A DNA stretch of 64,000 bases, from assembly GCF_016920785.2 (NCBI RefSeq), contig NW_024609881.1:46966710-47030709 (forward strand), given 5' to 3'. A model generated the notes under the pieces. The model was not told where the DNA came from, ran no database searches, and saw only the letters and a program-made list of their open reading frames with translations. Position 1 is the stretch's first letter, and every line of letters starts with the position of its first letter. The DNA comes from Ixodes scapularis. Lineage: Eukaryota > Arthropoda > Arachnida > Ixodida > Ixodidae. This document shows positions 22,629 through 36,015 of the stretch, piece by piece. The translations under genes were made by a program, and so were the position numbers.

Positions 22629-25054
22629 AATTTAGTGGAAAACTTAACCCGCTAAATTTGGCGAGAACATCTTCCCGCTAAATTTAGCGGGGCAATTGAC
22701 GTCGCGTGACCTCAACACCAATTAAGTTTCCGTGATAAATTTAGCGGGAAGATTTTCGCTAAATTTCCCGCTAACTTCAGCGGGAAAATTTCACAGCTGA
22801 GTTTAGCGGAGAAATCTTCGCTAAATTAAGCGGAAAAATTCGCAAAACGTTTTTGCTAAATTAAACGGCAGCAGACGAGGAAGAGGGGAAGGTACGGAGT
22901 GCCGAAAAGGGGCATACTCATCCCTCCTGCTCCTCAAGACCTGCGCTTTAATTTGGTATTGACCCCGTAAGTGATGAAGTCACAACATATCATCTGGGTC
23001 CAAACAAACCGTTGCTAGGGAGGTTGCTATGGACTAATGCATGGAGACTCCACATGAGGCAAGATTTTTACTTACGAGTAAGTAAATTATTTTTTTGGAA
23101 GCAACCTAACTTTTTGATATCTAATTATGAAGATGTTCTTGTCATCTCAGCGTCGTATTGCAACAATGAAAGCCATTTCTGAAGTATTACACTCCGCTTT
23201 GCTTTGGTAGCAGACGACACGATAAATTTGCTGGCCTCTGTTGCAGCGGGCGTCTTCATTGAATAGCGTCTTTAAACAAGCGACAAAAACAACTATATTG
23301 CCGTGGTCATAAAGGCCTCCCAATCTGTGTGTTTTTTTGTGTTTTTTTTTCTGCGAAGAACTTAGCTTAGTTCAGAGGGGTGAAAATGCCGTAAAATCAA
23401 ACCACGTCATGCAGATCATTTACGACAATGACCTGAAGTGCATTACCAGCGTACTGCAGGGCAGTATGAGAAACAAATCGTACGCCGTCAAGGTAATTTG
23501 TTATTATTATTATTATTATTACTATTATTATTATTCACATTGAGGTAGTCACGTTATTAAAGAATTTCATGTCCATCGCGATTTTTCAGTAACCATTGAA
23601 GCGATGGTTACAGCCAGGTACGACGCACCCTCACATAGAGCGAGTCCACAAACAAAATTTGGGATCTCGACCGATCGCCTGAATTTCTTTCCTCACGGGT
23701 TCAATGCGATCTTTTAAGCAGACGATCATCTCGATAGGCGCCCGGACTTTCGATAAACCATATTTTGCATCGCACCCCACTATGAATTCTTATAACCTAC
23801 TGAAAATCATTATATTTAGAACAAATGCAATATCAGAATATCGACCTTATTCACACGATTCAAACGACGGCGCCGGCTTGGACTGCCGGCGTGTGGCAGA
23901 CGGCATACTTCTTGCATTCGTCCTCTGCTGCAGGCATCTTGAGGACCGGAAGTTGCAGTCGTAAATATTTCAGAAACAAGTGATTACTGGCACACTTCTG
24001 TCGAAACATATATGACATTCAAGTTTTCTATATCTGTGATTTTTAGAAGTTTAAATCTTACTCCTGATTTTTGAACGGTCGGGTTTTCGTAGCTAGACCT
24101 AGCCACATGTATATGTCCATAACAACGACCCTACCAACGGTTTCTTTGGACCCATGACATCACACTTACGGAGTCAATTACAGAAAACTGTAACGTCTTT
24201 AACATTTCTGTTTTCATTTTACAATTTTTATTCTGTTCGCATTTTTATTTTCACTTGCAACTAAATTTTATAATTGTCTACTCCTTCAATTTTCTGTTCG
24301 AAATTTCGCTTTTAGTGCATAGAACAAGAGGTGCCTGTTCTTTATGCGTAGAAAAAGAAGATAGTCAATTCAAACCAAAACCTGCGCTTTAATTTGGTAT
24401 TCGAGAAAATTGTAACGTCTTTAATATTTTTATTTTTATTTTTCAATTTTTATTTTGTTCGCCTTGCAACTGAATTCTGTCCTTTTCCAATATTTCAATT
24501 TTTTGTTTGAAATTTTGCTTTTAGTGCATAGAGCAAGAGGTGTTTGTTCTTTGTACGTAGAAAAAGAAAGAAATGCAATTCAAACCAAGACCTGCGCTTT
24601 AATTTGGTATTACAAAGAATTGTAACATCTTTAATATTTTTATTTTCATTTTTCAATTTGTATTTTGTTCACATTTTTATTTTTACTTCCAGCTAAGTTT
24701 TACTACTTTCCAATTTTTCAATTTTCTGTTTAAAATTTTGCTTTTAGTGCATAGAACAAGAGGTGTTTGTTCTTTGTACGTAGAAAAATAAGATAATCAA
24801 TTCAAACCAAGACCTGCGCTTTTATTTAGTATTACAGAAAATTGTAATGTCTTTAATATTTCTAGTTCCATTTTTCAATTTTTATTTTGTTCGCCTTGCA
24901 ACTAAATTCTGTCCTTTTCCAATATTTCAATTTTTGTTTGAAATTTCGCTTTTAGTGCATAGAGCAAGAGGTGTTTGTTCTTTGTACGTAGAAAAAGAAA
25001 GAAATGCAATTCAAACCAAGACCTGCGCTTTAATTCGGTATTACAGAGAATTGT
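22629..25054. repeat. 2.4-kb tandem duplication, copy 2
   Basis: Near-identical repeat of 20190-22615 at an offset of 2439 bases, including the 1.2-kb inverted-repeat element and four satellite monomers. It continues without a break into the main satellite array. Confidence 0.85.
22961..24176. mobile_element. 1216-bp terminal-inverted-repeat element, copy 2
   Basis: Carried by the 2.4-kb duplication, so it is a passenger and not an independent insertion. The ends, the ATT flanks and the (TAT)n tract are the same. Substitutions seen by eye include GATGACGTCAC to GATGAAGTCAC near the left end and GCAGGCCAG to GCAGGGCAG. Confidence 0.75.
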
Positions 25055-28000
25055 AACATCTTTAATATTTTTATTTTCATTTTTCAATTTGTATTTTGTT
25101 CACATTTTTATTTTTACTTCCAGCTAAATTTTACTACTTTCCAATTTTTCAATTTTCTGTTTGAAATTTTGCTTTTAGTGCATAGAGCAAGAGGTGTTTG
25201 TTCTTTGTACGTAGAAAAAGAAAGAAATGCAATTCAAACCAAGACCTGCGCTTTAATTTGGTATTACAGAGAATTGTAACATCTTTAATATTTTATTTCC
25301 ATTTTTCAATTTGAATTTTGTTCACATTTTTATTTTTACTTCCAGCTAAGTTTTACTACTTTCCAAGTTTTCAATTTTCTTTTTGAAATTTTGCTTTTAG
25401 TGCATAGAACAAGAGGTGTTTGTTCTTTGTACGTAGAAAAATAAGATAATCAATTCAAACCAAGACCGGCGCTTTTATTTAGTATTACAGAAAATTGTAA
25501 TGTCTTTAATATTTCTATTTCCATTTTTCAATTTTTATTTTGTTCGCCTTGCAACTAAATTCTGTACTTTTCCAATATTTCAATTTTCTGTTTGAAATTT
25601 CGCTTTTAGTGCATAGAGCAAGAGGTGTTTGTTCTTTGTACGTAGAAAAAGAAAGAAATGCAATTCAAACCAAGACCTGCGCTTTAATTTGGTATTACAG
25701 AGAATTGTAACATCTTTAATATTTTTATTTCCATTTTTCAATTTGTATTTTGTTCACATTTTTATTTTTACTTCCAGCTAAGTTTTACTACTTTCCAATT
25801 TTTCAACTTTCTGTTTGAAATTTTGCTTTTAGTGCATAGAGCAAGAGGTGTTTGTTCTTTGTACGTAGAAAAAGAAAGAAATGCAATTCAAACCAAGACC
25901 TGCGCTTTAATTTGGTATTACAGAGAATTGTAACATCTTTAATATTTTTATTTCCATTTTTCAATTTGTATTTTGTTCACATTTTTATTTTTACTTCCAG
26001 CTAAATTTTACTACTTTCCAATTTTTCAATTTTCTGTTTGAAATTTTGCTTTTAGTGCATAGAGCAAGAGGTGTTTGTTCTTTGTACGTAGAAAAAGAAA
26101 GAAATGCAATTCAAACCAAGACCTGCGCTTTAATTTGGTATTACAGAGAATTGTAACATCTTTAATATTTTTATTTCCATTTTTCAATTTGTTTTTTGTT
26201 CACATTTTTATTTTTACTTCCAGCTAAGTTTTACTACTTTCCAATTTTTCAATTTTCTGTTTGAAATTTTGATTTTAGTGCATAGAGCAAGAGGTGTTTG
26301 TTCTTTGTACGTAGAAAAAGAAAGAAATGCAATTCAAACCAAGACCTGCGCTTTAATTTGGTATTACAGAGAATTGTAACATCTTTAATATTTTTATTTC
26401 CATTTTTTAATTTGTATTTTGTTCACATTTTTATTTTTACTTCCAGCTAAGTTTTACTACTTTCCAATTTTTCAATTTTCTGTTTGAAATTTTGCTTTTA
26501 GTGCATAGAGCAAGAGGTGTTAGTTCTTTGTACGTAGAAAAAGAAAGAAATGCAATTCAAACCAAGACCTGCGCTTTAATTTGGTATTACAGAGAATTGT
26601 AACATCTTTAATATTTTTATTTCCATTTTTCAATTTGTATTTTGTTCACATTTTATTTTTACTTCCAGCTAAGTTTAACTACTTTCCAATTTTTCAATTT
26701 TCTGTTTGAAATTTTGCTTTTAGTGCATAGAACAAGAGGTGTTTCTTCTTTGTACGTAGAAAAAGAAAGAAATGCAATTCAAACCAAGACCTGCGCTTTA
26801 ATTTGGTATTACAGAGAATTGTAACATCTTTAATATTTTTATTTCCATTTTTCAATTTTTATTTTGTTCACATTTTTATTTTTACTTCCAGCTAAGTTTT
26901 ACTACTTTCCAATTTTTCAATTTTCTGTTTGAAATTTTGCTTTTAGTGCATAGAGCAAGAGGTGTTTGTTCTTTGTACGTAGAAAAAGAAAGAAATGCAA
27001 TTCAAACCAAGACCTGCGCTTTAATTTGGTATTACAGAGAATTGTAACATCTTTAATATTTTTATTTCCATTTTTCAATTTTTATTTTGTTCACATTTTT
27101 ATTTTTACTTCCAGCTAAATTTTACTACTTTCCAATTTTTCAATTTTCTGTTTAAATTTTGCTTTTAGTGCATAGAACAAGAGGTGTTTGTTCTTTGTAC
27201 GTAGAAAAAGAAAGAAATGCAATTCAAACCAAGACCTGCGCTTTAATTTGGTATTACAGAGAATTGTAACATCTTTAATATTTTTATTTCCATTTTTCAA
27301 TTTGTATTTTGTTCACATTTTTATTTTTACTTCCAGCTAAATTTTACTACTTTCCAATTTTTCAATTTTCTGTTTGAAATTTTGCTTTTAGTGCTTAGAG
27401 CAAGAGGTGTTTGTTCTTTGTACGTAGAAAAAGAAAGAAATGCAATTCAAACCAAGACCTGCGCTTTAATTTGGTATTACAGAGAATTGTAACATCTTTA
27501 ATATTTTTATTTCCATTTTTCAATTTGTATTTTGTTCACATTTTATTTTTACTTCCAGCTAAGTTTAACTACTTTCCAATTTTTCAATTTTCTGTTTGAA
27601 ATTTTGCTTTTAGTGCATAGAACAAGAGGTGTTTCTTCTTTGTACGTAGAAAAAGAAAGAAATGCAATTCAAACCAAGACCTGCGCTTTAATTTGGTATT
27701 ACAGAGAATTGTAACATCTTTAATATTTTTATTTCCATTTTTCAATTTTTATTTTGTTCACATTTTTATTTTTACTTCCAGCTAAGTTTTACTACTTTCC
27801 AATTTTTCAATTTTCTGTTTGAAATTTTGCTTTTAGTGCATAGAGCAAGAGGTGTTTGTTCTTTGTACGTAGAAAAAGAAAGAAATGCAATTCAAACCAA
27901 GACCTGCGCTTTAATTTGGTATTACAGAGAATTGTAACATCTTTAATATTTTTATTTCCATTTTTCAATTTTTATTTTGTTCACATTTTTATTTTTACTT

Positions 28001-31000
28001 CCAGCTAAATTTTACTACTTTCCAATTTTTCAATTTTCTGTTTAAATTTTGCTTTTAGTGCATAGAACAAGAGGTGTTTGTTCTTTGTACGTAGAAAAAG
28101 AAAGAAATGCAATTCAAACCAAGACCTGCGCTTTAATTTGGTATTACAGAGAATTGTAACATCTTTAATATTTTTATTTCCATTTTTCAATTTGTATTTT
28201 GTTCACATTTTTATTTTTACTTCCAGCTAAATTTTACTACTTTCCAATTTTTCAATTTTCTGTTTGAAATTTTGCTTTTAGTGCTTAGAGCAAGAGGTGT
28301 TTGTTCTTTGTACGTAGAAAAAGAAAGAAATGCAATTCAAACCAAGACCTGCGCTTTAATTTGGTATTACAGAGAATTGTAACATCTTTAATATTTTTAT
28401 TTCCATTTTTCAATTTGTATTTTGTTCACATTTTTATTTTTACTTCCAGCTAAGTTTTACTACTTTCCAATTTTTCAATTTTCTGTTTGAAATTTTGCTT
28501 TTAGTGCATAGAACAAGAGGTGTTTGATCTTTGTACGTAGAAAAAGAAAGAAATGCAATTCAAACCAAGACCTGCGCTTTAATTTGGTATTACAGAGAAT
28601 TGTAACATCTTTAATATTTTTATTTCCATTTTTCAATTTGTATTTTGTTCACATTTTTATTTTTACTTCCAGCTAAATTTTACTACTTTCCAATTTTTCA
28701 ATTTTCTGTTTGAAATTTTGCTTTTAGTGCGTAGAGCAAGAGGTGTTTGTTCTTTGTACGTAGAAAAAGAAAGAAATGCAATTCAAATCAAGACCTGCGC
28801 TTTAATTTGGTATTACAGAGAATTGTAACATCTTTAATATTTTTATTTCCATTTTTCAATTTGTATTTTGTTTATATTTTTATTTTTACTTCCAGCTAAA
28901 TTTTACTACTTTCCAATTTTTCAATTTTCTGTTTGAAATTTTGCTTTTAGTGCATAGAGCAAGAGGTGTTTGTTCTTTGTACGTAGAAAAATAAAGAAAT
29001 GCAATTCAAACCAAGACCTGCGCTTTAATTTGGTATTATGGAGAATTGTAACATCTTTAATATTTTTATTTCCATTTTTCAATTTGTATTTTGTTCACAT
29101 TTTTATTTTTACTTCCAGCTAAATTTTACTACTTTCCAATTTTTCAATTTTCTGTTTGAAATTTTGCTTTTAGTGCATAGAGCAAGAGGTGTTTGTTCTT
29201 TGTACGTAGAAAAATAAAGAAATGCAATTCAAACCAAGACCGGCGCTTTAATTTGGTATTACAGAGAATTGTAACATCTTTAATATTTTTATTTCCATTT
29301 TTCAATTTGTATTTTGTTCACATTTTTATTTTTACTTCCAGCTAAATTTTACTACTTTCCAATTTTTCAATTTTCTGTTTGAAATTTTGCTTTTAGTGCA
29401 TAGAGCAAGAGGTGTTTGTTCTTTGTACGTAGAAAAATAAAGAAATGCAATTCAAACCAAGACCTGCGCTTTAATTTGGTATTATGGAGAATTGTAACAT
29501 CTTTAATATTTTTATTTTCATTTTTCAATTTGTATTTTGTTCACATTTTTATTTTTACTTCCAGCTAAATTTTACTACTTTCCAATTTTTCAATTTTCTG
29601 TTTGAAATTTTGCTTTTAGTGCTTAGAGCAAGAGGTGTTTGTTCTTTGTACGTAGAAAAAGAAAGAAATGCAATTCAAACCAAGACCTGCGCTTTAATTT
29701 GGTATTACAGAGAATTGTAACATCTTTAATATTTTTATTTCCATTTTTCAATTTGTATTTTGTTCACATTTTTATTTTTACTTCCAGCTAAGTTTTACTA
29801 CTTTCCAATTTTTCAATTTTCTGTTTGAAATTTTGCTTTTAGTGCATAGAACAAGAGGTGTTTGATCTTTGTACGTAGAAAAAGAAAGAAATGCAATTCA
29901 AACCAAGACCTGCGCTTTAATTTGGTATTACAGAGAATTGTAACATCTTTAATATTTTTATTTCCATTTTTCAATTTGTATTTTGTTTACATTTTTATTT
30001 TTACTTCCAGCTAAATTTTACTACTTTCCAATTTTTCAATTTTCTGTTTGAAATTTTGCTTTTAGTGCGTAGAGCAAGAGGTGTTTGTTCTTTGTACGTA
30101 GAAAAAGAAAGAAATGCAATTCAAATCAAGACCTGCGCTTTAATTTGGTATTACAGAGAATTGTAACATCTTTAATATTTTTATTTCCATTTTTCAATTT
30201 GTATTTTGTTCACATTTTTATTTTTACTTCCAGCTAAATTTTACTACTTTCCAATTTTTCAATTTCCTGTTTGAAATTTTGCTTTTAGTGCATAGAGCAA
30301 GAGGTGTTTGTTCTTTGTACGTAGAAAAAGAAAGAAATGCAATTCAAACCAAGACCTGCGCTTTAATTTGGTATTATGGAGAATTGTAACATCTTTAATA
30401 TTTTTATTTCCATTTTTCAATTTGTATTTTGTTCACATTTTTATTTTTACTTCCAGCTAAATTTTACTACTTTCCAATTTTTCAATTTTCTGTTTGAAAT
30501 TTTGCTTTTAGTGCATAGAACAAGGGGTGTTTGTTCTTTGTACGTAGAAAAATAAGATAATCAATTCAAACCAAGACCTGCGCTTTAATTTAGTATTACA
30601 GAAAATTGTAATGTCTTTAATATTTCTATTTCCATTTTTCAATTTTTATTTCGTTCGCCTTGCAACTAAATTCTGTCCTTTTCCAATATTTCAATTTTTT
30701 GTTTCAAATTTTGCTTTTAGTGCATAGAGCAAGAGGTGTTTGTTCTTTGTACGTAGAAAAAGAAAGAAATGCAATTCAAACCAAGACCTGCGCTTTAATT
30801 TGGAATTACAGAGAATTGTAACATCTTTAATATTTTTATTTCCATTTTTCAATTTGTATTTCGTTCACATTTTTATTTTTTACTTCCAGCTAAGTTTTAC
30901 TACTTTCCAATTTTTCAATTTTCTGTTTGAAATTTTGCTTTTAGTGCATAGAACAAGAGGTGTTTGTTCTTTGTCCGTAGAAAAATAAGATAATCAATTC

Positions 31001-34000
31001 AAACCAAGACCTGCGCTTTAATTTAGTATTACAGAAAATTGTAATGTCTTTAATATTTCTATTTCCATTTTTCAATTTTTATTTTGTTCGCGTTGCAACT
31101 AAATTCTGTCCTTTTCCAATATTTCAATTTTTTGTTTGAAATTTCGCTTTTAGTGCATAGAGCAAGAGGTGTTTGTTCCTTGTACGTAGAAAAAGAAAGA
31201 AATGCAATTCAAACCAAGACCTGCGCTTTAATTCGGTATTACAGAGAATTGTAACATCCTTAATATTTTTATTTCCATTTTTTAATTTGTATTTTGTTCA
31301 CATATTTATTTTTACTTCCAGCTAAATTATACTACTTTCCAATTTTTCATTTTTCTGTTTGAAATTTTGCTTTTAGTGCATAGAACAAGAGGTGTTTGTT
31401 CTTTGTACGTAGAAAAATAAGATAATCAATTCAAACCAAGACCTGCGCTTTTATTTAGTATTACAGAAAATTGTAATGTATTTAATATTTCTATTTCCAT
31501 TTTTCAATTTTTATTTTGTTCGCCTTGCAACTAAATTTTGTCCTTTTCCAATATTTCAATTTTTTGTTTGAAATTTCGCTTTTAGTGCATAGAGCAAGAG
31601 GTGTTTGTTCCTTGTACGTAGAAAAAGCAAGAAATGCAATTCAAACCAAGACCTGCGCTTTAATTCGGTATTACAGAGAATTGTAACATCTTTAATATTT
31701 TTATTTCCATTTTTCAATTTGTATTTTGTTCACATATTTATTTTTACTTCCAGCTAAATTTTACTACTTTCCAATTTTTCAATTTTCTGTTAGAAATTTT
31801 GCTTTTAGTGCATAGAACAAGAGGTGTTTGTTCTTTGTACGTAGAAAAATAAGATAATCAATTCAAACCAAGACCTGCGCTTTTATTTAGTATTACAGAA
31901 AATTGTAATGTCTTTCATATTTCTATTTCCATTTTTCAATTTTTATTTTGTTCGCCTTGCAACTAAATTCTGTCCTTTTCCAATTTTTCAATTTTTTGTT
32001 TGAAATTTCGCTTTTAGTGCATAGAGCAAGAGGTGTTTGTTCTTTGAACGTAGAAAAAGAAAGAAATGCAATTCAAACCAAGACCTGCGCTTTAATTCTG
32101 TATTACAGAGAATTGTAACATCTTTAATGTTTTTATTTCCATTTTTCAATTTGTATTTTGTTCACATATTTATTTTTACTTCCAGCTAAATTTTACTACT
32201 TTCCAATTTTTCAATTTTCTGTTTGAAATTTTGCTTTTAGTGCATAGAACAAGAGGTGTTTGTTCTTTGTACGTAGAAAAATAAGATAATCAATTCAAAC
32301 CAAGACCTGTGCTTTTATTTAGTATTACAGAAAATTGTAATGTCTTTAATATTTCTATTTCCATTTTTCAATTTTTATTTTGTTCGCCTTGCAACTAAAT
32401 TCTGTCCTTTTCCAATATTTCAAATTTTTTGTTTGAAATTTCGCTTTTAGTGCATAGAGCAAGAGGTGTTTGTTCTTTGTACGTAGAAAAAGAAAGAAAT
32501 GCAATTCAAACCAAGACCTGCGCTTTAATTCGGTATTACAGAGAATTGTAACATCTTTAATATTTTTATTTCCATTTTTCAATTTGTATTTTGTTCACAT
32601 ATTTATTTTTACTTCCAGCTAAATTTTACTACTTTCCAATTTTTCAATTTTCTGTTTGAAATTTTGCTTTTAGTGCTTAGAGCAAGAGGTGTTTGTTCTT
32701 TGTACGTAGAAAAAGAAAGAAATGCAATTCAAACCAAGACCTGCGCTTTAATTTGGTATTACAGAGAATTGTAACATCTTTAATATTTTTATTTCCATTT
32801 TTCAATTTGTATTTTGTTCACATTTTTATTTTTACTTCCAGCTAAGTTTTACTACTTTCCAATTTTTCAATTTTCTGTTTGAAATTTTGCTTTTAGTGCA
32901 TAGAACAAGAGGTGTTTGATCTTTGTACGTAGAAAAAGAAAGAAATGCAATTCAAACCAAGACCTGCGCTTTAATTTGGTATTACAGAGAATTGTAACAT
33001 CTTTAATATTTTTATTTCCATTTTTCAATTTGTATTTTGTTCACATTTTTATTTTTACTTCCAGCTAAATTTTACTACTTTCCAATTTTTCAATTTTCTG
33101 TTTGAAATTTTGCTTTTAGTGCGTAGAGCAAGAGGTGTTTGTTTGTACGTAGAAAAAGAAAGAAATGCAATTCAAATCAAGACCTGCGCTTTAATTTGGT
33201 ATTACAGAGAATTGTAACATCTTTAATATTTTTATTTCCATTTTTCAATTTGTATTTTGTTTACATTTTTATTTTTACTTCCAGCTAAATTTTACTACTT
33301 TCCAATTTTTCAATTTTCTGTTTGAAATTTTGCTTTTAGTGCATAGAGCAAGAGGTGTTTGTTCTTTGTACGTAGAAAAAGAAAGAAATGCAATTCAAAC
33401 CAAGACCTGCGCTTTAATTTGGTATTATGGAGAATTGTAACATCTTTAATATTTTTATTTCCATTTTTCAATTTGTATTTTGTTCACATTTTTATTTTTA
33501 CTTCCAGCTAAATTTTACTACTTTCCAATTTTTCAATTTTCTGTTTGAAATTTTGCTTTTAGTGCATAGAGCAAGAGGTGTTTGTTCTTTGTACGTAGAA
33601 AAATAAAGAAATGCAATTCAAACCAAGACCGGCGCTTTAATTTGGTATTACAGAGAATCGTAACATCTTTAATATTTTTATTTCCATTTTTCAATTTGTA
33701 TTTTGTTCACATTTTTGTTTTTACTTCCAGCTAAGTTTTACTACTTCCCAATTTTTCAATTTTCTGTTTGAAATTTTGCTTTTAGTGCATAGAACAAGGG
33801 GTGTTTGTTCTTTGTACGTAGAAAAATAAGATAATCAATTCAAACCAAGACCTGCGCTTTAATTTAGTATTACAGAAAATTGTAATGTCTTTAATATTTC
33901 TATTTCCATTTTTCAATTTTTATTTCGTTCGCCTTGCAACTAAATTCTGTCCTTTTCCAATATTTCAATTTTTTGTTTCAAATTTTGCTTTTAGTGCATA

Positions 34001-36015
34001 GAGCAAGAGGTGTTTGTTCTTTGTACGTAGAAAAAGAAAGAAATGCAATTCAAACCAAGACCTGCGCTTTAATTTGGAATTACAGAGAATTGTAACATCT
34101 TTAATATTTTTATTTCCATTTTTCAATTTGTATTTCGTTCACATTTTTATTTTTTACTTCCAGCTAAGTTTTACTACTTTCCAATTTTTCAATTTTCTGT
34201 TTGAAATTTTGCTTTTAGTGCATAGAACAAGAGGTGTTTGTTCTTTGTCCGTAGAAAAATAAGATAATCAATTCAAACCAAGACCTGCGCTTTAATTTAG
34301 TATTACAGAAAATTGTAATGTCTTTAATATTTCTATTTCCATTTTTCAATTTTTATTTTGTTCGCGTTGCAACTAAATTCTGTCCTTTTCCAATATTTCA
34401 ATTTTTTGTTTGAAATTTCGCTTTTAGTGCATAGAGCAAGAGGTGTTTGTTCCTTGTACGTAGAAAAAGAAAGAAATGCAATTCAAACCAAGACCTGCGC
34501 TTTAATTCGGTATTACAGAGAATTGTAACATCTTTAATATTTTTATTTCCATTTTTTAATTTGTATTTTGTTCACATATTTATTTTTACTTCCAGCTAAA
34601 TTATACTACTTTCCAATTTTTCATTTTTCTGTTTGAAATTTTGCTTTTAGTGCATAGAACAAGAGGTGTTTGTTCTTTGTACGTAGAAAAATAAGATAAT
34701 CAATTCAAACCAAGACCTGCGCTTTTATTTAGTATTACAGAAAATTGTAATGTATTTAATATTTCTATTTCCATTTTTCAATTTTTATTTTGTTCGCCTT
34801 GCAACTAAATTTTGTCCTTTTCCAATATTTCAATTTTTTGTTTGAAATTTCGCTTTTAGTGCATAGAGCAAGAGGTGTTTGTTCCTTGTACGTAGAAAAA
34901 GCAAGAAATGCAATTCAAACCAAGACCTGCGCTTTAATTCGGTATTACAGAGAATTGTAACATCTTTAATATTTTTATTTCCATTTTTCAATTTGTATTT
35001 TGTTCACATATTTATTTTTACTTCCAGCTAAATTTTACTACTTTCCAATTTTTCAATTTTCTGTTAGAAATTTTGCTTTTAGTGCATAGAACAAGAGGTG
35101 TTTGTTCTTTGTACGTAGAAAAATAAGATAATCAATTCAAACCAAGACCTGCGCTTTTATTTAGTATTACAGAAAATTGTAATGTCTTTAATATTTCTAT
35201 TTCCATTTTTCAATTTTTATTTTGTTCGCCTTGCAACTAAATTCTGTCCTTTTCCAATATTTCAAATTTTTTGTTTGAAATTTCGCTTTTAGTGCATAGA
35301 GCAAGAGGTGTTTGTTCTTTGTACGTAGAAAAAGAAAGAAATGCAATTCAAACCAAGACCTGCGCTTTAATTCGGTATTACAGAGAATTGTAACATCTTT
35401 AATATTTTTATTTCCATTTTTCAATTTGTATTTTGTTCACATATTTATTTTTACTTCCAGCTAAATTTTACTGCTTTCCAGTTTTTCAATTTTCTGTTTG
35501 AAATTTTGCTTTTAGTGCATAGAACAAGAGGTGTTTGTTCTTTGTACGTAGAAAAATAAGATAATCAATTCAAACCAAGACCTGCGCTTTAATTTAGTAT
35601 TCCAGAAAATTGTAATGTCTTCAATATTTCTATTTCCATTTTTCAATTTTTATTTTGTTCGCATTTTCATTTTTACTTGCAACTAAATTTTATAATTTTC
35701 CAATTCTTCAATTTTCTGTTCGAAATTTCGCTTTTAGTGCATAGAACAAGAGGTGTTTGTTTTTTGTACGTAGAAAGAGAAGATAATCAATTCAACCAAG
35801 ACCTGCACTTTAATTCGGTACTACAGAGAATTGTAACGTCTTTAATATTTCTATTTCCATTTTTCAATTTTCATTTCGTTCGCATTTTTATTTTCATTTG
35901 CAATTAAATTTTATAACTTTTCAATTTTTCAATTTTCTGTTTGAAATTTCTTTTTTAGTGCATAGAATAAGAGGAGTTTGTTCTTTGTTCGTACAAAAAG
36001 AAGATAATCAATCCA
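24177..36015. repeat. Main AT-rich satellite array, 223-bp and 210-bp monomers
   Basis: About 54 head-to-tail monomers. Type A is 223 bp (TTGTAACATCTTTAAT, TTCACATTTTTATTTTTACT, CCAGCTAA). Type B is 210 bp (TTGTAATGTCTTTAAT, TTCGCCTTGCAACTAAATT, GAAATTTCGC). The shared part is GCATAGAGCAAGAGGTGTTT, GTACGTAGAAAAA and CAAGACCTGCGCTTTAATT. Type A dominates from 25050 to 30590. From 30590 to 35640 A and B largely alternate as a 433-bp dimer, interrupted by a run of A units near 32600-33800. The last monomers before 36015 are diverged. Higher-order copies at offsets of 890, 1338 and 3050-3270 bp are visible. Short open frames recur in every unit, on both strands, and are not genes. Confidence 0.95.

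Noticed and set aside
21738..36015. Repeated 60-82 codon open frames on both strands
   Set aside because: They recur once per satellite monomer and vary with every indel. No start context or domain.
21738..36015. CRISPR array
   Set aside because: Monomers are 210-223 bp with no alternating unique spacers, and the DNA is eukaryotic.
24177..36015. tRNA-like B box in the satellite (GGTTTGAATTGC on the minus strand)
   Set aside because: The match to the B-box consensus is weak and no A box lies at the right distance, so I do not call the satellite tRNA-derived.
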